Positions 45,877 to 57,600 of a stretch of DNA of 64,000 nucleotides are shown here, piece by piece. Made by a program: the position numbers and the translations under genes. Origin of the DNA: Agrypnia vestita (taxonomy: Eukaryota > Arthropoda > Insecta > Trichoptera > Phryganeidae); the NCBI GenBank assembly GCA_016648135.1, contig JADDOH010002002.1:124001-188000 (forward strand). Reading direction: 5' to 3'. Every line of letters starts with the position of its first letter. Within the stretch, counting starts at the first letter, position 1. The notes under the pieces were generated by a model that worked only from the letters and a program-made list of their open reading frames with translations, was not told the DNA's origin and made no database searches.

Positions 45877-46690
45877 CTACAAACCTTGGTGGGTCTTGGC
45901 CTCCTCAATAATCTTCCTCCATTCATCTCGGACTAGTGCCAGCTCTCTCCAGTTCCGAAGCTCTAAGGCAGAAATGTCTTTGAGGACGTTGTCACTCCAT
46001 CTTAATTTTGGCCTTCTTTAGCTCCTTCGCCCCATTGGCCTTGAGTTCAGCAGAGACTTTGGTGCTTGATGCTTGGACATTCTCTCCACATGACCCAGCC
46101 ATCGAAGTCTTCCCAGTTTTATAAATTTTGTGACCTTTGGCTCCTTAAACCGAGTATAGAGCTTATTGATGTAACGTCTGCGCCAAAGTCCATTTTCTAG
46201 AACCGGTCCGAAGATACGCCTCAAAATTTTCCTTTCGAAAACGTCCAGTGCTCGCTCATTCCTCTTAGTTAGTACCCACGTCTCAGCTGCGTACGTGAGC
46301 ACTGGCCTAATAAGCGTTTTGTACACTAATATCTTGGTGTTTCTTGACAACAGTCTGGATTTTATCTGCTTTTGTAGGCGGAAAAAGCAGCGATTTGCGC
46401 TCACTATGAGCTTCTGGATCTCCTCTGTAGTATTTTGTTGCTTGTTATCAGGGATCCTAGGTATGTTATGTGTGTAAGGCATGTCTTGGTATGGTTTCAA
46501 AATTTTGACTTCCACTCGAGAGAGTTGGGATTTGTTGGGCACATCCTACGACCATGTATTTGGTCTTCTGCTGGTTTACTATGAGACCCATGTTATTAGC
46601 AGAACTTTCAAGATTTATGAAGGCATTACGTAAAGCATCGGGAGTTTTCTCAATTATGTCGATATCATCAGCGTAACCTAATAGTTGCAT
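45877..46690 (-). pseudogene. RTE-like LINE reverse transcriptase, C-terminal half (frameshift plus stop)
   Basis: The best-preserved retroelement fragment here. The first minus frame (46690-about 46500) has LLGYADDIDIIEKTPDALRN with the catalytic YADD box, then NNMGLIVNQQKTKYMVVG. Homology then shifts frame: TTEEIQKLIVSANRCFFRLQ, SRNTKILVYKTLIRPVLTYA, AAETWVLTKRNERALDVFER, KILRRIFGPV and LRWLGHVERM. A TAA nonsense codon follows GRRS; beyond it the same frame stays open through RWSDNVLKDISALELRNW to a TAG at 45877-45879. The 5' half of the reverse transcriptase and the endonuclease are missing. It cannot make a working enzyme. Confidence 0.85.
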
Positions 46691-47656
46691 AAAATAATAT
46701 CAAAAAAATTAAATAAAATGAAATATTAATATTAAAAAAACGTGATGATAAAAACTTTTTTAACACATTATCGGTACTAAAAAAATTCTTTACGGCTTAT
46801 AATATTTCCCCCATAATTCATAATTGTATATTGAGGACCAACGCTCTACCGGATGGTAAGGATAATCTTATTGTTTGTCTTAAAATCTTTTTGTGATTAA
46901 TATATTATTTCTTCTAATAATATTTATGTTCCCTTTGTAGCTGAAACAGTTGTCAGTTGGTCTTCATAGTCGTACAACATGCTATCATTGGCTTTCCCAT
47001 TCATTAATTTACATAATGTACCCACAATTCAAAATAAACTTTTGCTTCAACGCTTTTTGTCGATAATAATTATACATAATTACATACTTTTTATACTTAT
47101 AATACACATGTGAATACATTTTTGAACCAGTTATGTATAACCGAACTAGGTCTTCTTGCCTGTAGTAAACACATATTAAATACATATATAGTTATGAATA
47201 AATTAATACGTATTGAATTGTACTGTTTGATTACAGGGTATGTAAACTTATACATGCTTAGTATAAAAACATGTAAACTTATACTTGCAATCGTGGTTTA
47301 AAAAATTACTACATGCTTGTAAATTTAGAAACAATTATATAGGTCAAACTTAATAGTCCTAAAATGTATAATGTCGCTTTCTTGCGAAAGGATGTTTTAA
47401 TTTTAATATTAATTATTAATAAAGGAAATTTAAAAAAAAATCGAAACAGATCTTATATTAAAAATAAGTATTTTACTAGGAGATTTAATTATACAGAAAT
47501 AAATACTCTAACTGCATTTTAAATGTTTCTTAAATATGTTTGAGGGGGTAAATACTTCCGATGTGTCCCAGTCCATGATAACAGTTTTTTTGTCAAAAAT
47601 TATAAAATACTCTCACTTGAGCGATAACTATTTGACCATCTTAAATTATCTTCAAA
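46691..47656. other. no gene seen
   Basis: AT-rich. The 63-codon plus frame at 47110 has no recognisable content. Confidence 0.45.
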
Positions 47657-47705
47657 CAGGCAAGCAAGCAAGCAGACGCCACGAGTTAATATAAAGGGAG
47701 TAATA
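47657..47705 (-). repeat. 5' fragment of the ACTCCCTTTCT repeat (left arm)
   Basis: GCAAGCAAGCAGACGCCACG then AGTTAATATAAAGGGAGTAA is the exact inverse of the start of the copy at 48238-48833, so the two flank the GC-rich island head to head. Confidence 0.7.
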
Positions 47706-47739
47706 AAAAAATAAAAAAAAAAATAAAAAAAAATGTCCT

Positions 47740-48230
47740 CCTGGGGATAAAATTGGACACACTCAAAATTTCCGAACTTAAAAATTGTCGATCATTGATC
47801 GCGCCCGCGCTGTGTGGCATTTTTGTCACACCCCGACCGCGTCGCTTTACACGGTGTAACGCGAGAGCGGGTCCCGGGCCGGTGACAAATGTCGCCACAG
47901 CGCCGAGCCTAGGAACTGTCGGCCGTTAAAATTACTAAGCGTCCTTCAGGTCGCCTCCGAGGCGCACTCCATCACGGGATAATCTCGAGCTTACATCGCC
48001 GGGCGCGAGGAGCCGTGATTAAATGTCCTCGCCGAGATCAACAGCCGCGACTGCCGGCCGAAGGCTGACGATTAGCGGGCGCAACTCGGCCATCGACGAT
48101 TGAGGCTGTCTTATTTTGCGGGTCTCGCACGGCAGACGCCGCTCATTGAGATCGACGGTTATTGAAATCTGACGCATGACAGAAACGCCGGCCAGAAATA
48201 TCGAAAACGCAGAAAACTTTGCATAGATGG
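47740..48230. other. GC-rich island between foldback arms
   Basis: About 490 bp of GC- and CpG-rich sequence in an otherwise AT-rich region, bounded on both sides by inverted copies of one repeat. There is no long open frame; the 70-codon minus frame at 47686-47898 starts in it but has no known motif. It ends with the 18-mer AGAAAACTTTGCATAGAT shared with 22552-22569. It may be a host regulatory or promoter sequence trapped between, or carried by, repeat arms. Confidence 0.45.
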
Positions 48231-48237
48231 TAAGCTC

Positions 48238-48833
48238 TTTTTTACTCCCTTTATATTAACTCGTGGCGTCTGCTTGCTTGCTTGCCGGCATTCCGTCTAA
48301 AAAACTTTGGATCTATTTTTGGCCCTTTTCCCGTAATCTAATCGAGCTGAAACTTTGCAAGCAGACTCGTGGCGACGATCAAGAAGATCTATCAAGTTTT
48401 CGTTAAAAATAAATAATAATTATAGTATAATTTCGGAATTTTAGAAATTCTTTAATTTTAACTTTAGTTAATTTAGTTTAATTTTAATGTTTTTTTCAAA
48501 TTGGAATCATTACAAAAGTTTGATTACTAGCAACATCAAGGCGGCCCGATAACGTGGCAGAATATTTTCTAAATTTGAATTACTCCGTCGGTATACATAA
48601 TAGGTATTTCACTACGAATTTCAAAAATCTAAATTGACTGACAAATGTTTTTAGAATTTAATCTTCAAAGCATGAAGTTTCTTATCAAAGCTAAAAACAT
48701 CTGACATTTTAGAAATATTAAATTTCTGTAAGTTTAGTGTTGTGTTATATGTTTTAATTCGTCTATCATTGTTGTTATATTTTACAAAGAAAGGGAGTAT
48801 AATAAAAACTTGGTTTTTATGGGTCACTTTTTT
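48238..48833 (+). mobile_element. ACTCCCTTTCT repeat, long form (right arm)
   Basis: Begins TTTACTCCCTTTATATTAAC, ends AAAGAAAGGGAGTATAATAA...TTTTTATGGGTCACTTTTT, and matches 16557-17240 along its length. Confidence 0.7.
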
Positions 48834-49102
48834 ACATTTGGAAAATCCAGCCCATCCTTTTAAACTAAATTTTATAAATTTCATTATACTACAGAAATGT
48901 ACCTAGTCGTGAAACAGTTAAAATATACGATAAGAATAGTATCGAAATACAGGGTTAAAAGATATTAAATTATAAAATTACACAAAATACTTTACTTGAT
49001 TCATCTAGATTAATCATTTGTATTCTGTCTGTCTATAGTTCAATCTATCATTTTGTTCATAGGACGAGTTTCAAGTTTTGTGTAGACTTTAATATATACG
49101 TT
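48834..49102. other. no gene seen
   Basis: AT-rich spacer. Confidence 0.4.
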
Positions 49103-49374
49103 ATATGCGGGGTATAAAAGCAAAAACAGCAATATTAAAAAATTTTAAAAATGTTTTGAATACGGTCACCGAGGATTACTAAATTAAAATATACTAGATT
49201 TTATGTATCTATCCCTACCAAATTCATGTTTCCTATAAATTTGTAGGCTTTCTTTCCTATAAAATCTCGAATTCAGTAGGTACATTATAAATTAGTAATC
49301 CTCGATGATAGCATTCAATCATTGTTTGGATATTGCTACCTTTGCTTTTATACACCACATATATAAACTTACTA
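49103..49374. repeat. 270-bp imperfect palindrome
   Basis: The left arm (GGGGTATAAAAGCAAAAACA then CACCGAGGATTACTAAATT) pairs with the right arm (AATTAGTAATCCTCGATGAT then TTTGCTTTTATACACC). Arms are about 80-90 bp, with a central CTATAAATTTGTAGGCTTTC region. No gene. Confidence 0.7.
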
Positions 49375-49970
49375 GAAACACAATTATTTTTAGTGTAATT
49401 TTCCCGAATAAACCATGTAATTTAATGTAATTTAGATACAACAACTTTGTGAAATTTTTATTTTGTACATTGTCAATAAATTTACATAGTAATATAAATT
49501 ATATCATTCAGATCGATCGTTTGATTTCTGTTTGGTTAAAAAATGTATGAGAACGTACTTTCATCTAATTTTCCGAAGATAGTGTACAATGATATGTGTA
49601 TTAATTTTTTTTATAGCATGAAAATAAGAGTTGTTTTTCCATCTTTCCCATTTGTCTACAAAAATATAGCGCAGATTTTTTTAAAGAACAAGGAAAGATT
49701 TTAAATGCTTTATAATTTTATTCTTATACCAAGGAGTGGTCGCGGTCATTATTAATAATGACGACGTTACAGTTCAAATTATAGCGCCATCTGCAATATT
49801 TCTAGCCACTTCCTAACGGGAGACACATTCTGTCCGGCTTGTCGGAAAGTTCAACAGAACTTCTCTAAATCTGCCCACCTTGTCAGAAATCTTCCACAAG
49901 GGTAATGGATCCTTCTAAGTTAAATCCCCAGTCCATCGTTAGCCGCGTTATCAAAGATTCAGGTAATTCG
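49375..49970. other. no gene seen
   Basis: AT-rich, then a mixed patch at 49735-49960. Confidence 0.4.
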
Positions 49971-50694
49971 GCCTTATTCTAAAAATAACAAGATTATTAT
50001 TTTATTGATTGTTATTCCAATAGTCAAAAATATACGGGACGTATTTATTAATATACCCGTATAATTACTTAATTAATTTACAATTACGACTTTTGCATTT
50101 TTTTTTGAGACCTTTGAAAAACATTCGTGAATCTAAATGGTCTAAATAGTGTGATATGTTGATTGAGAGTAATATCGAGCATATGATATTCATAAATAAT
50201 TGTCAACTATACAACGGTGCAATGTCACATTTCAACACCCAACAGTTATGCAGTAATGGAATATAAATCACTTCTAAATAAAATAAGTACATCAATATTT
50301 TGTTAAGTGGATTATATTTTTGGACATCCACGATATCTGGGTATTCTTAAAAAATACCTGTTTATTTGATTTCGAAGCGATATTTATATCATCACGCAAA
50401 TAAGTCATTGCAACCTGGAAATTTGTCTAAAATATAAGACTGTGATGAAGAATATATAAAATAAGTAGGTAGGTACTAATTATTTATTTTAAAGTTGGTA
50501 GAAATTTGTTTGTTTTATGTACATCCACTAATTTCTTCATCCAAAGCGAGTTATAATAGTTAATTTCAGCCAAAATCTTTGTCACAATGATATAAATATT
50601 GACATTCGACACAATACATGTCTTGATTTTTCTCAATTTTGAGTATTGAGGTAAGAATCATCAAATATCAATTTTGTTTTTTTGAATATACGGC
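49971..50694. mobile_element. second copy of the 14.3-kb inverted-repeat element
   Basis: Left end GCCTTATTCTAAAAATAACA and right-end complement GCCGTATATTCAAAAAAACA match each other and the ends at 14294/15439. The internal 50213-50310 segment matches 14886-15052 in inverse. This copy lacks the LINE fragment and the small palindrome, so it shows the simpler state. Confidence 0.6.
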
Positions 50695-51534
50695 CGATTG
50701 TAACCAAATGGGTTATGCTAGATTTATTTATTGTAAAATGAAACCGTATAATGCCGATTAACGTACGACGTGAGGCGTATCACTATTTCGAGACATTTTC
50801 AATCTCACGAGCATAACTGCTATCATTTCGAGCACGCCTAAACTCGGGGACCGAAAATATCAATTATTTTCTTCACCTATTTTCGCAGCATCCCACGCTG
50901 ATTATTTACTGTTTCGATACAGCTCTGTGTTACCGGATTGGGGTTCGGATCCGCGGGCGACAGAGCAACTTGAGACTTGAATTGTATCTCCCGATCTACA
51001 GAGAGCGCGGGCTACCAGCGAGCCGCAATTATTTTTTGGCCCAAGGAAAATCAATGAATTTCTGGAGATAAGTGAAACGTGATATTGTTTATAGAAATAA
51101 TGTGTTTATTATTATCCCACGGGTTCCGTGTGGGAGCTTCACGGTTTTAATTACATTGTAAATATGATAGGTTAATGCCTACACGATATTACGTAAGCGT
51201 GTACAGCAAAATTGTGTATATTTTGACATGGTGTTTAAATATTTTAATATAGATACCTACTTGATAAATATTCATGGATTTTCCTAACATTGTGAACAGG
51301 TTTTAATTTTTATACTATGTTTTACTTTCCTTACATTAATATATTCACATTTGTTTTAATATCGACGAAACCTATGTGAACTAAAAAATCCACAAAAAAT
51401 GAAAAAGAAGATTTCTTCGATGTTTCGCTTTACATACAAAATCAGCATATTTGGTCGCTTTTGCGTCAGTTTTTTTTTCTGAAAAAGAATCAACATTTTT
51501 TTAAATATTTTTAATGTGGAAAATTATTTATATT
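50695..51534. other. GC-richer noncoding patch, no gene seen
   Basis: 50760-51050 is of higher GC content with no shared repeat (GGTTCGGATCCGCGGGCGAC, GAGAGCGCGGGCTACCAGC), followed by a hairpin CCCACGGGTTCCGTGTGGG (51118-51136) and AT-rich DNA. Possibly host regulatory DNA. Confidence 0.3.
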
Positions 51535-52650
51535 ATTTATATTTTTAATGTCTATGGTATAAAAACGACAAAAAAATATTTTTGTTTTATGTCCGAGTTT
51601 ACGTAGGGACCGTCAATATAAATGATAATACATCACATTTCAACGATTCTGTCGTTCATTTATACCAAAACACCAGACTCCAAATTTTCATTCACACATT
51701 TTTTTTATTTATACGTTATTCATCTGGACAACATTTATAACTTTTCGACTACTTTTATAATATGCATATTGCTATAACTACTATACTACTGTAATAGACA
51801 ATACAAAAGGGTTTTTATGATTATTCACTATCAAAATTTTATTTATTGTACGGATAAATGAAAACCAATTATATTTTTAAATATATATTTAAAACTTTAT
51901 TTTTTTCTGGTGTATCGAAATTGGGTTTTATTCCCAACCTTTCGTCGTGTTTATTTGATTTAATTACTATTAATGTATGTATTAGTATGTAGTACAAGTA
52001 ATGTATAATATAATATACTACAAATACGAAATAAAGTAGTGTTTATTATAGCGTTTAATTTTATAGATAAATTAATATTCATTGCACTTTTCTATCATTT
52101 AATAGTATCCATCAACATAGTAACAACCCATCAAAAATTATGAAACATTTGTTCGTGTCTTTGCTAAGTCCCAGTATATATTTGTAGTATCTTTTTGGCG
52201 CTCCACGGAAACGGCCGGTTCGCGTTTGCTGGCCAGGGGTTCAAGCACCATCTACGATCGTTTAAGACGTGAATTCGAACGAAATTACGGACGTTACACG
52301 AAGTTACGGAGACAGACAGATAGACGGACGGACAGAAATCAAAATTATTATATTTAAATTAGATACCCGTGGTGTTACGAAATACGATTTATTTGTTTCC
52401 ATCCACGCAGGTCTCAGTATCTTTGTAACTTATTTTTCAAATCTTTCAATTTTCAACTATCATATCTGATATGGTAAGTACCTACGTATATGTAAGTCGG
52501 TATTATATTAATCCACCCTAATGGGTCACGGCTGTCACCTACATTTAGTTCTAGCCAGATATAGGTGGTAGTTTTGTGTTTTTGTGAATGTTTCTGTAAT
52601 ATATTTTTTGTTGTTGATATTTTTCAATGCAAAAATGGTGAAAACTAAGT
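51535..52650. other. repeat family F fragment and unclassified DNA
   Basis: AGTTTACGTAGGGACCGTCA at 51597-51616 is the inverse of the 25.33-kb repeat. Minus strand at 51915-51950 shows a degenerate hairpin cassette (CGACGAAA, TTGGG/CCCAA stem). A GC-rich piece with GACAGACAGA-type words (52195-52345) looks repeat-derived. No gene. Confidence 0.4.
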
Positions 52651-52974
52651 TTATTACTCCCTTTCTTTTAACTCGTAGCGTCTGCTTGCTTGCTTGTCTG
52701 TCAAAAAAAATTTGGATCGATTTCTAACCCTTTTCCCAATCGAGCTGAAACTTTGCAGACAGACTCGTGGCGACGATAAAAATGATCTGAAAATTTTCGT
52801 TTAAAAAAAATTAATAATTATAGTATAATTTTGTATTTTTTGAAATTTTTATTACTCGCTTTCGTAGCGTCGCCCGACTCGAGCCCAACGCGTAAGTTAA
52901 GCGCCAAATCAGTTTCCACTAATACATGAGAAAGGGAGTATAATAAAAACTTGTTTTTTATTGGTTAGTTTTTT
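52651..52974 (+). mobile_element. ACTCCCTTTCT repeat, short complete form
   Basis: A 324-bp copy: TTACTCCCTTTCTTTTAACT...CGTAGCGTCTGCTTGC at the start, AACCCTTTTCCCAATCGAGC and AGACTCGTGGCGACGAT inside, GAGAAAGGGAGTATAATAAA...TTGGTTAGTTTTTT at the end. The first and last motifs (ACTCCCTTTCT / AGAAAGGGAGT) are inverted relative to each other. Confidence 0.75.
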
Positions 52975-53547
52975 AAATTAATTATATTATGTTTTTGTAA
53001 TATGTTTAGTGGTGTTATGATACTAGGAGACCAGGGTAAAATAAATCTCTTCCACTCAAGTCAACGGGTTTGGATTCGTCAACGATGTGTACATAGGTAA
53101 ACAGCCTAGACATATTTTTTTTCGGCTTAAGGCAATGCTTAACTTACAAATCGTTTAATGAGTGCGCAACACGAAATCTGCTGTCAAAGGAAACTCATGT
53201 TATAGTTTTTTTTATCACGAACGTCTGTTTTTAGACGCTTTGATCTTGTGGTTGTAATGATTTTTAAGAGTTGAAATAATTAGAATACCACTAACACATG
53301 TTTTTTTATAGGTATAGAACCTAAAAAGATAATTTTATGCATTCAATGTTTAAATATAGGGTGTTTTTTTAATTGGCAACACTTTTTCCAGCGACAGCCA
53401 ATTTTACATCTGATTGTTCGGTTTGCCATTTCACCATGAATAGACTTACTTCAGACCAATGCTTGCAAATTGTATATATTTATTTCGAAGATCATAGTAT
53501 CGTCATCATATTTAAATACTAATACCATAAAAATGATAATGGCAGGT
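52975..53547. other. no gene seen
   Basis: AT-rich spacer. Confidence 0.4.
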
Positions 53548-53735
53548 AGTAGTTGGTGTAGTGGTTATGATTCTCGCCTAGTGATTCAGTGACCGATGTT
53601 TCGAACGCCATTCCAGGACACCAGAATGTTAATCACATTTTCGTAGCACAAGCGTCTAGTTTATTTTGAAAATAGTAAGAATATTGATGCGACATGTACT
53701 CCGTGTTCGCATCTCTATTTAAAAAAAATAGAGCA
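53548..53735 (+). repeat. tRNA-derived SINE, family B
   Basis: Head GTTGGTGTAGTGGTTATGAT (box A) and GATGTTTCGAACGCC (box B), then a body to GCGACATGTACTCCGTGTTC. This uninterrupted copy is what shows that the copy at 2725-3004 is split. Confidence 0.7.
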
Positions 53736-53840
53736 AGCAGACCCTTTTCAAACCGTTTTCAATTCATATTGTAGGCACACCCCTACCTCAATATTTATTT
53801 GATTTTTGAGATAGATGATTTTATGTTTATATTAATTTAT

Positions 53841-54388
53841 TTAGCGCCATTTTTGCGTAAGAGACGCTTGGGCGCTTTATAGGTGCGACATCCCGAAAAA
53901 ATTAGTTTTGAGGCTCTTCTTGAAGTGTTCCTTGTTCTCCATAGATCGCAGCACAGAGGCAGCTAATTCCACATAGCTGGGCCCGCAAAGCTGAAAGCAC
54001 GTTCCGCAAACTTGGTGGCTCCAGGTCTCCTTGGTACTACCAGCCTACAGAGTGCCTCCGATTTAGCTGACCGCAGTGTGAGCCGTCTTCCATTGATATT
54101 ATCTGGGATACAGAGGTCGATCAAATATTATGGTGCTTTTCTTTGAAGACTTTTGTACACCATCAGAGAGAGTTTGAAATTTGTCCGCCCTGGCAGGTGA
54201 AGTCAATGTAGCTGCTTCAGCATTGAGGATATCCGCGAGAACTTTGATGCCTTGAATATAAGCCTCGCCGCAGCATTCATCACTGACTGAAGTCTATCGA
54301 GCTGAGTCCTAGGCTGCCCTGCATAAATTGAGTTACAATAGTTCAGCCGCGAGATGACGTACGCACTAATCAGTGACTTTGCGTCATC
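53841..54388 (-). pseudogene. CR1/L2-like LINE reverse-transcriptase C-terminus
   Basis: Minus frame: AYVISRLNYCNSIYAGQPRT, QLDRLQSVMNAAARLIF, then LHLPGRTNFKLSLMVYKSLQ, YLIDLCIP, GRRLTLRSAKSEALCRLVVP, ATKFAERAFSFAGPAMWN and LPLC, ending at a TAA at 53841-53843. This is the standard C-terminal run of CR1/L2 clade proteins (SRLDYCNSLYAG, LHWLPV..RI.FK, R..LRS......VP, G.RAFS.A.P.LWN.LP). Several stops and a frame change make it inactive, and no single long frame spans it. The upstream catalytic part is absent. Confidence 0.85.
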
Positions 54389-55309
54389 TTTTTTTAAAGT
54401 TTTTTTAAGGATTTTATTAATTATAAATGATATGCCTCAGCCAAACACATGATTGATTTTTAAACATTATATTTTATATGTTATTGTTGATATTCAACAT
54501 ACATTTTGTTTATCCGGAACCATAGTCAAAACACGAAGCTTCCAGGAATCTTACACGTAAATCAGATTACCTAATAGAGATAACGTGTCTTCTGTACTCC
54601 AAACATAAGCCTATATTATATTATTACGAGGATAACATCTTAAGTAACAAGACACTCGAGTTTTGTGTATTTCCATGCCGGTAAAACAGATTCTATGACG
54701 CAAGATTATCCAAGAACCCTTTTCCTGGAAGTTGATAGTTTTACAAGGATGTCCCACGTGACCTACAGGAACGATATCAATTTTCAAATTTATTTCTTCA
54801 TCCAAGTTGAAGCCCTATTTCATGGAGGGTCCAATCCGAATATGATGTCACCATTTTTATATGGGTGTATGCCTAACTGTGCTACGTAATACCATATTGA
54901 CAAGTATGAAATAGTGTCGGCATGTTAAAATATATGCAATATAAAATTAGTATAATCATTTTTGTGTTTCTAGAATAATCCTTTGAATTAACAAATAATT
55001 AAAATGATAGATAAAATGTCGTCATAATAAATTTGTCACAGTTTGAGAATAAAAAAGTAATAACTCGCAGACTATTAATTTTTATAAAAGTGATCCAGAT
55101 AATCGTGTTTTTTTAAGAGTTACAATTACAATTTGTCTGATGTTATAGTTGATACAGTTAACGCCGATAATTTTGATCGTTTTAGTCTTCGATTGTCTTT
55201 TTATCCTATCATAAGAAAATAAAAACTAAGGTCCTGACAAAATAATGTTCATACGTAAATGTTTTTAATATCTAAAGCAAACTTTTAATTAATGTTTTGA
55301 ATGAATAAT
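54389..55309. other. no gene seen
   Basis: Overlapping 64- and 74-codon frames at 54611-54889 are on opposite strands and match nothing. Confidence 0.4.
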
Positions 55310-55344
55310 GAAAACTTACGAAAACAGGGTTTTCGTAAGTTTTC
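55310..55344. repeat. perfect 16-bp-arm palindrome
   Basis: GAAAACTTACGAAAAC, loop AGG, then GTTTTCGTAAGTTTTC. Could form a strong cruciform or RNA hairpin. Confidence 0.85.
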
Positions 55345-57600
55345 CCTCTCTAAAACATTGTTTCCATTATAATTACATTGTACCTGCGTCATTTTAACCA
55401 CGCCTCCTCCAATCCTCTCCTACCATTAACAAATCTGTCTATATTTTATCATTAATTTCAATACATCTTTATCCCGAAACACATTGAATATTTTAAAACG
55501 AAATATGAGTGTGTTAAAAACTTTGTTTTCATTATTTTATTAATATAAAAAATATAAAATTGTTTATTTTAGAAGAAAATTTACTCGATTTTCTATAGGT
55601 AGGTAAATGTATATCGAATTAATTATTATTAATTACCATACAATAACGCAAAAATGTAATTTTTGAAGAAAGTGTAAATTTGAAAAACAATACTATGACT
55701 GAATGGAGGTAAAGCATAAACTGTTATCTAATAATATTTTAAGTATATATTTTTATATAAATAAAAAGAAAACACTTTACCATAATTTATTGAATTATCA
55801 ACATGCTTCTCACTACATTCAAATAAAGAAAAATTATTATGTGGATTAGTTGGAAATACAAATCATTTTACATACATTTAATTGATTATCATGAAAAATC
55901 AATGCAATTTAGCGTCAAATTTATCAATAAAAATTGCCACGTCTGGCGACATCTAGCACGACCGTTATCTTCATTTAAACATAAATTTTTAAAGGAAAGA
56001 AAACGGCGACTGTAATATGACATTTCAGAGAGTAATCAATATCTATTTACCGTCAGGAATTAATTAATATGTACTTATCATCAGGAATATATATACCTAT
56101 AGCTTAACCGCATTCAAAAAAATGTGCGCAAAAAATATGTGTGTTTTTACGATGCAAAAAATGACACAAAAGAAGTTTTTCTAGTAATTAACCTTTTTTA
56201 AAATAAAATATATATATTTATTTGGAATATCACATTGAGGCTTGGAATACGGGCTTGCCAGGCAACTTTCCCCCGCTTTCTTCTTACCGGACAAAACTAA
56301 GAAATGGTCTTTTGATTGTGGTCGACCTATAAAAAGGATGGTTGATAAATAATTGCGTGTTTTTCAAACATAAATGCTCTTAAAAACATGAGTTATTTAT
56401 AAAGTATCCTTGTTTTATTAACCGATCACCTTATCCGTGGCTGAAATAATAATGTAATAACTGGAAACTTCTGTACCTATTTACAAAAAGATATTGATCA
56501 ACATACATATTTCTAGGTACAATTAAGATTAAAAATGATTTATTTTTCTTTTTATTGTAAATTCATAATAATGTTATATTATATACGACAACATATGTAT
56601 GTAGTGTTATCAAAATAAGGATAGTAGTATATTTTGTATGAGTTGGGCTAGGTAAGGTTAGCTTAGGTTAGGTTATATTATTTTAATGATTTATATATTT
56701 CTTAGTTTTTTTGAAGTTCTTTTACAGGATAAGAGAAACTTCTTAGTCTCGGCTCGGACTGGTAAAGGCTCTACGCACTTTTTATATTGATAAAAAAATC
56801 CAATATAAAATGCATCTACGTATAAAGACATCAGTGCAACGCATTTTTAAATATCAACTTTAAATACTAGAAAATAATTTTTAGCATTTAGAGTCTTGTC
56901 GGTTAACAAAGAAACGGGAATTCAAACCTTGTCCCAAAATGCAATAAGTTATGTTGTTTTTTATTTGTGTGTCACAAGCATCCAACATAAATCAATATTA
57001 GACCTTCCACATATTTCAATATATACAGTATAATTAGTTGGTTATATCTAATAATTAAAAATAAAATAAAATACCAATTAAAACAAAATAAATTTTTTTT
57101 ACTTATGTAAAGAATGTTCAATTATACATGTAATGTAAATGGTACTTTTCCATTTAATTAAATTCCATTTAATTAAATTAAAATTAGATGTACCTATGTG
57201 AACATTGTAAGAATATTTCTGAGCCAAGCAAACAAAAAATAATGACTTCCTCCAATATAATTCAGAACCCTCTTAAGGCTCACAAGTTGAAGTTCATCTT
57301 TTTGATAAATCTGTTCAAACATGTAAATAAAATGAATTTACAAATGTATCGTTTCATTTACTTTCAGGCACCAGAGAGAAGCTATAAAAGAAAACGTCCT
57401 TTTGATTCATGATTTTAAATAACTCAAATGATTTGAATCAAGTTTTATGCAATGTGATTCCTTTTACGCGAAAAATCAATGCAGCATTTGGCCACTGAGC
57501 AAAAAATAGCTTCGTGAATCTTGGATAAAAAAATGTATTTCTCTAAGTTGTGTCCCTTTTTACACGAAACTTATTTCAATTTGGATTACGATTTAAGCTC
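55345..57600. other. no gene seen; AT-rich
   Basis: Very AT-rich. A small mixed patch at 56230-56345 and a TTAGGTTAGGTTA piece near 56665-56677. The 74-codon plus frame at 57188 matches nothing. Confidence 0.45.

Noticed and set aside
56640..56690. telomeric (TTAGG)n array
   Set aside because: Only about two and a half units, too short for a telomere or convincing interstitial array.
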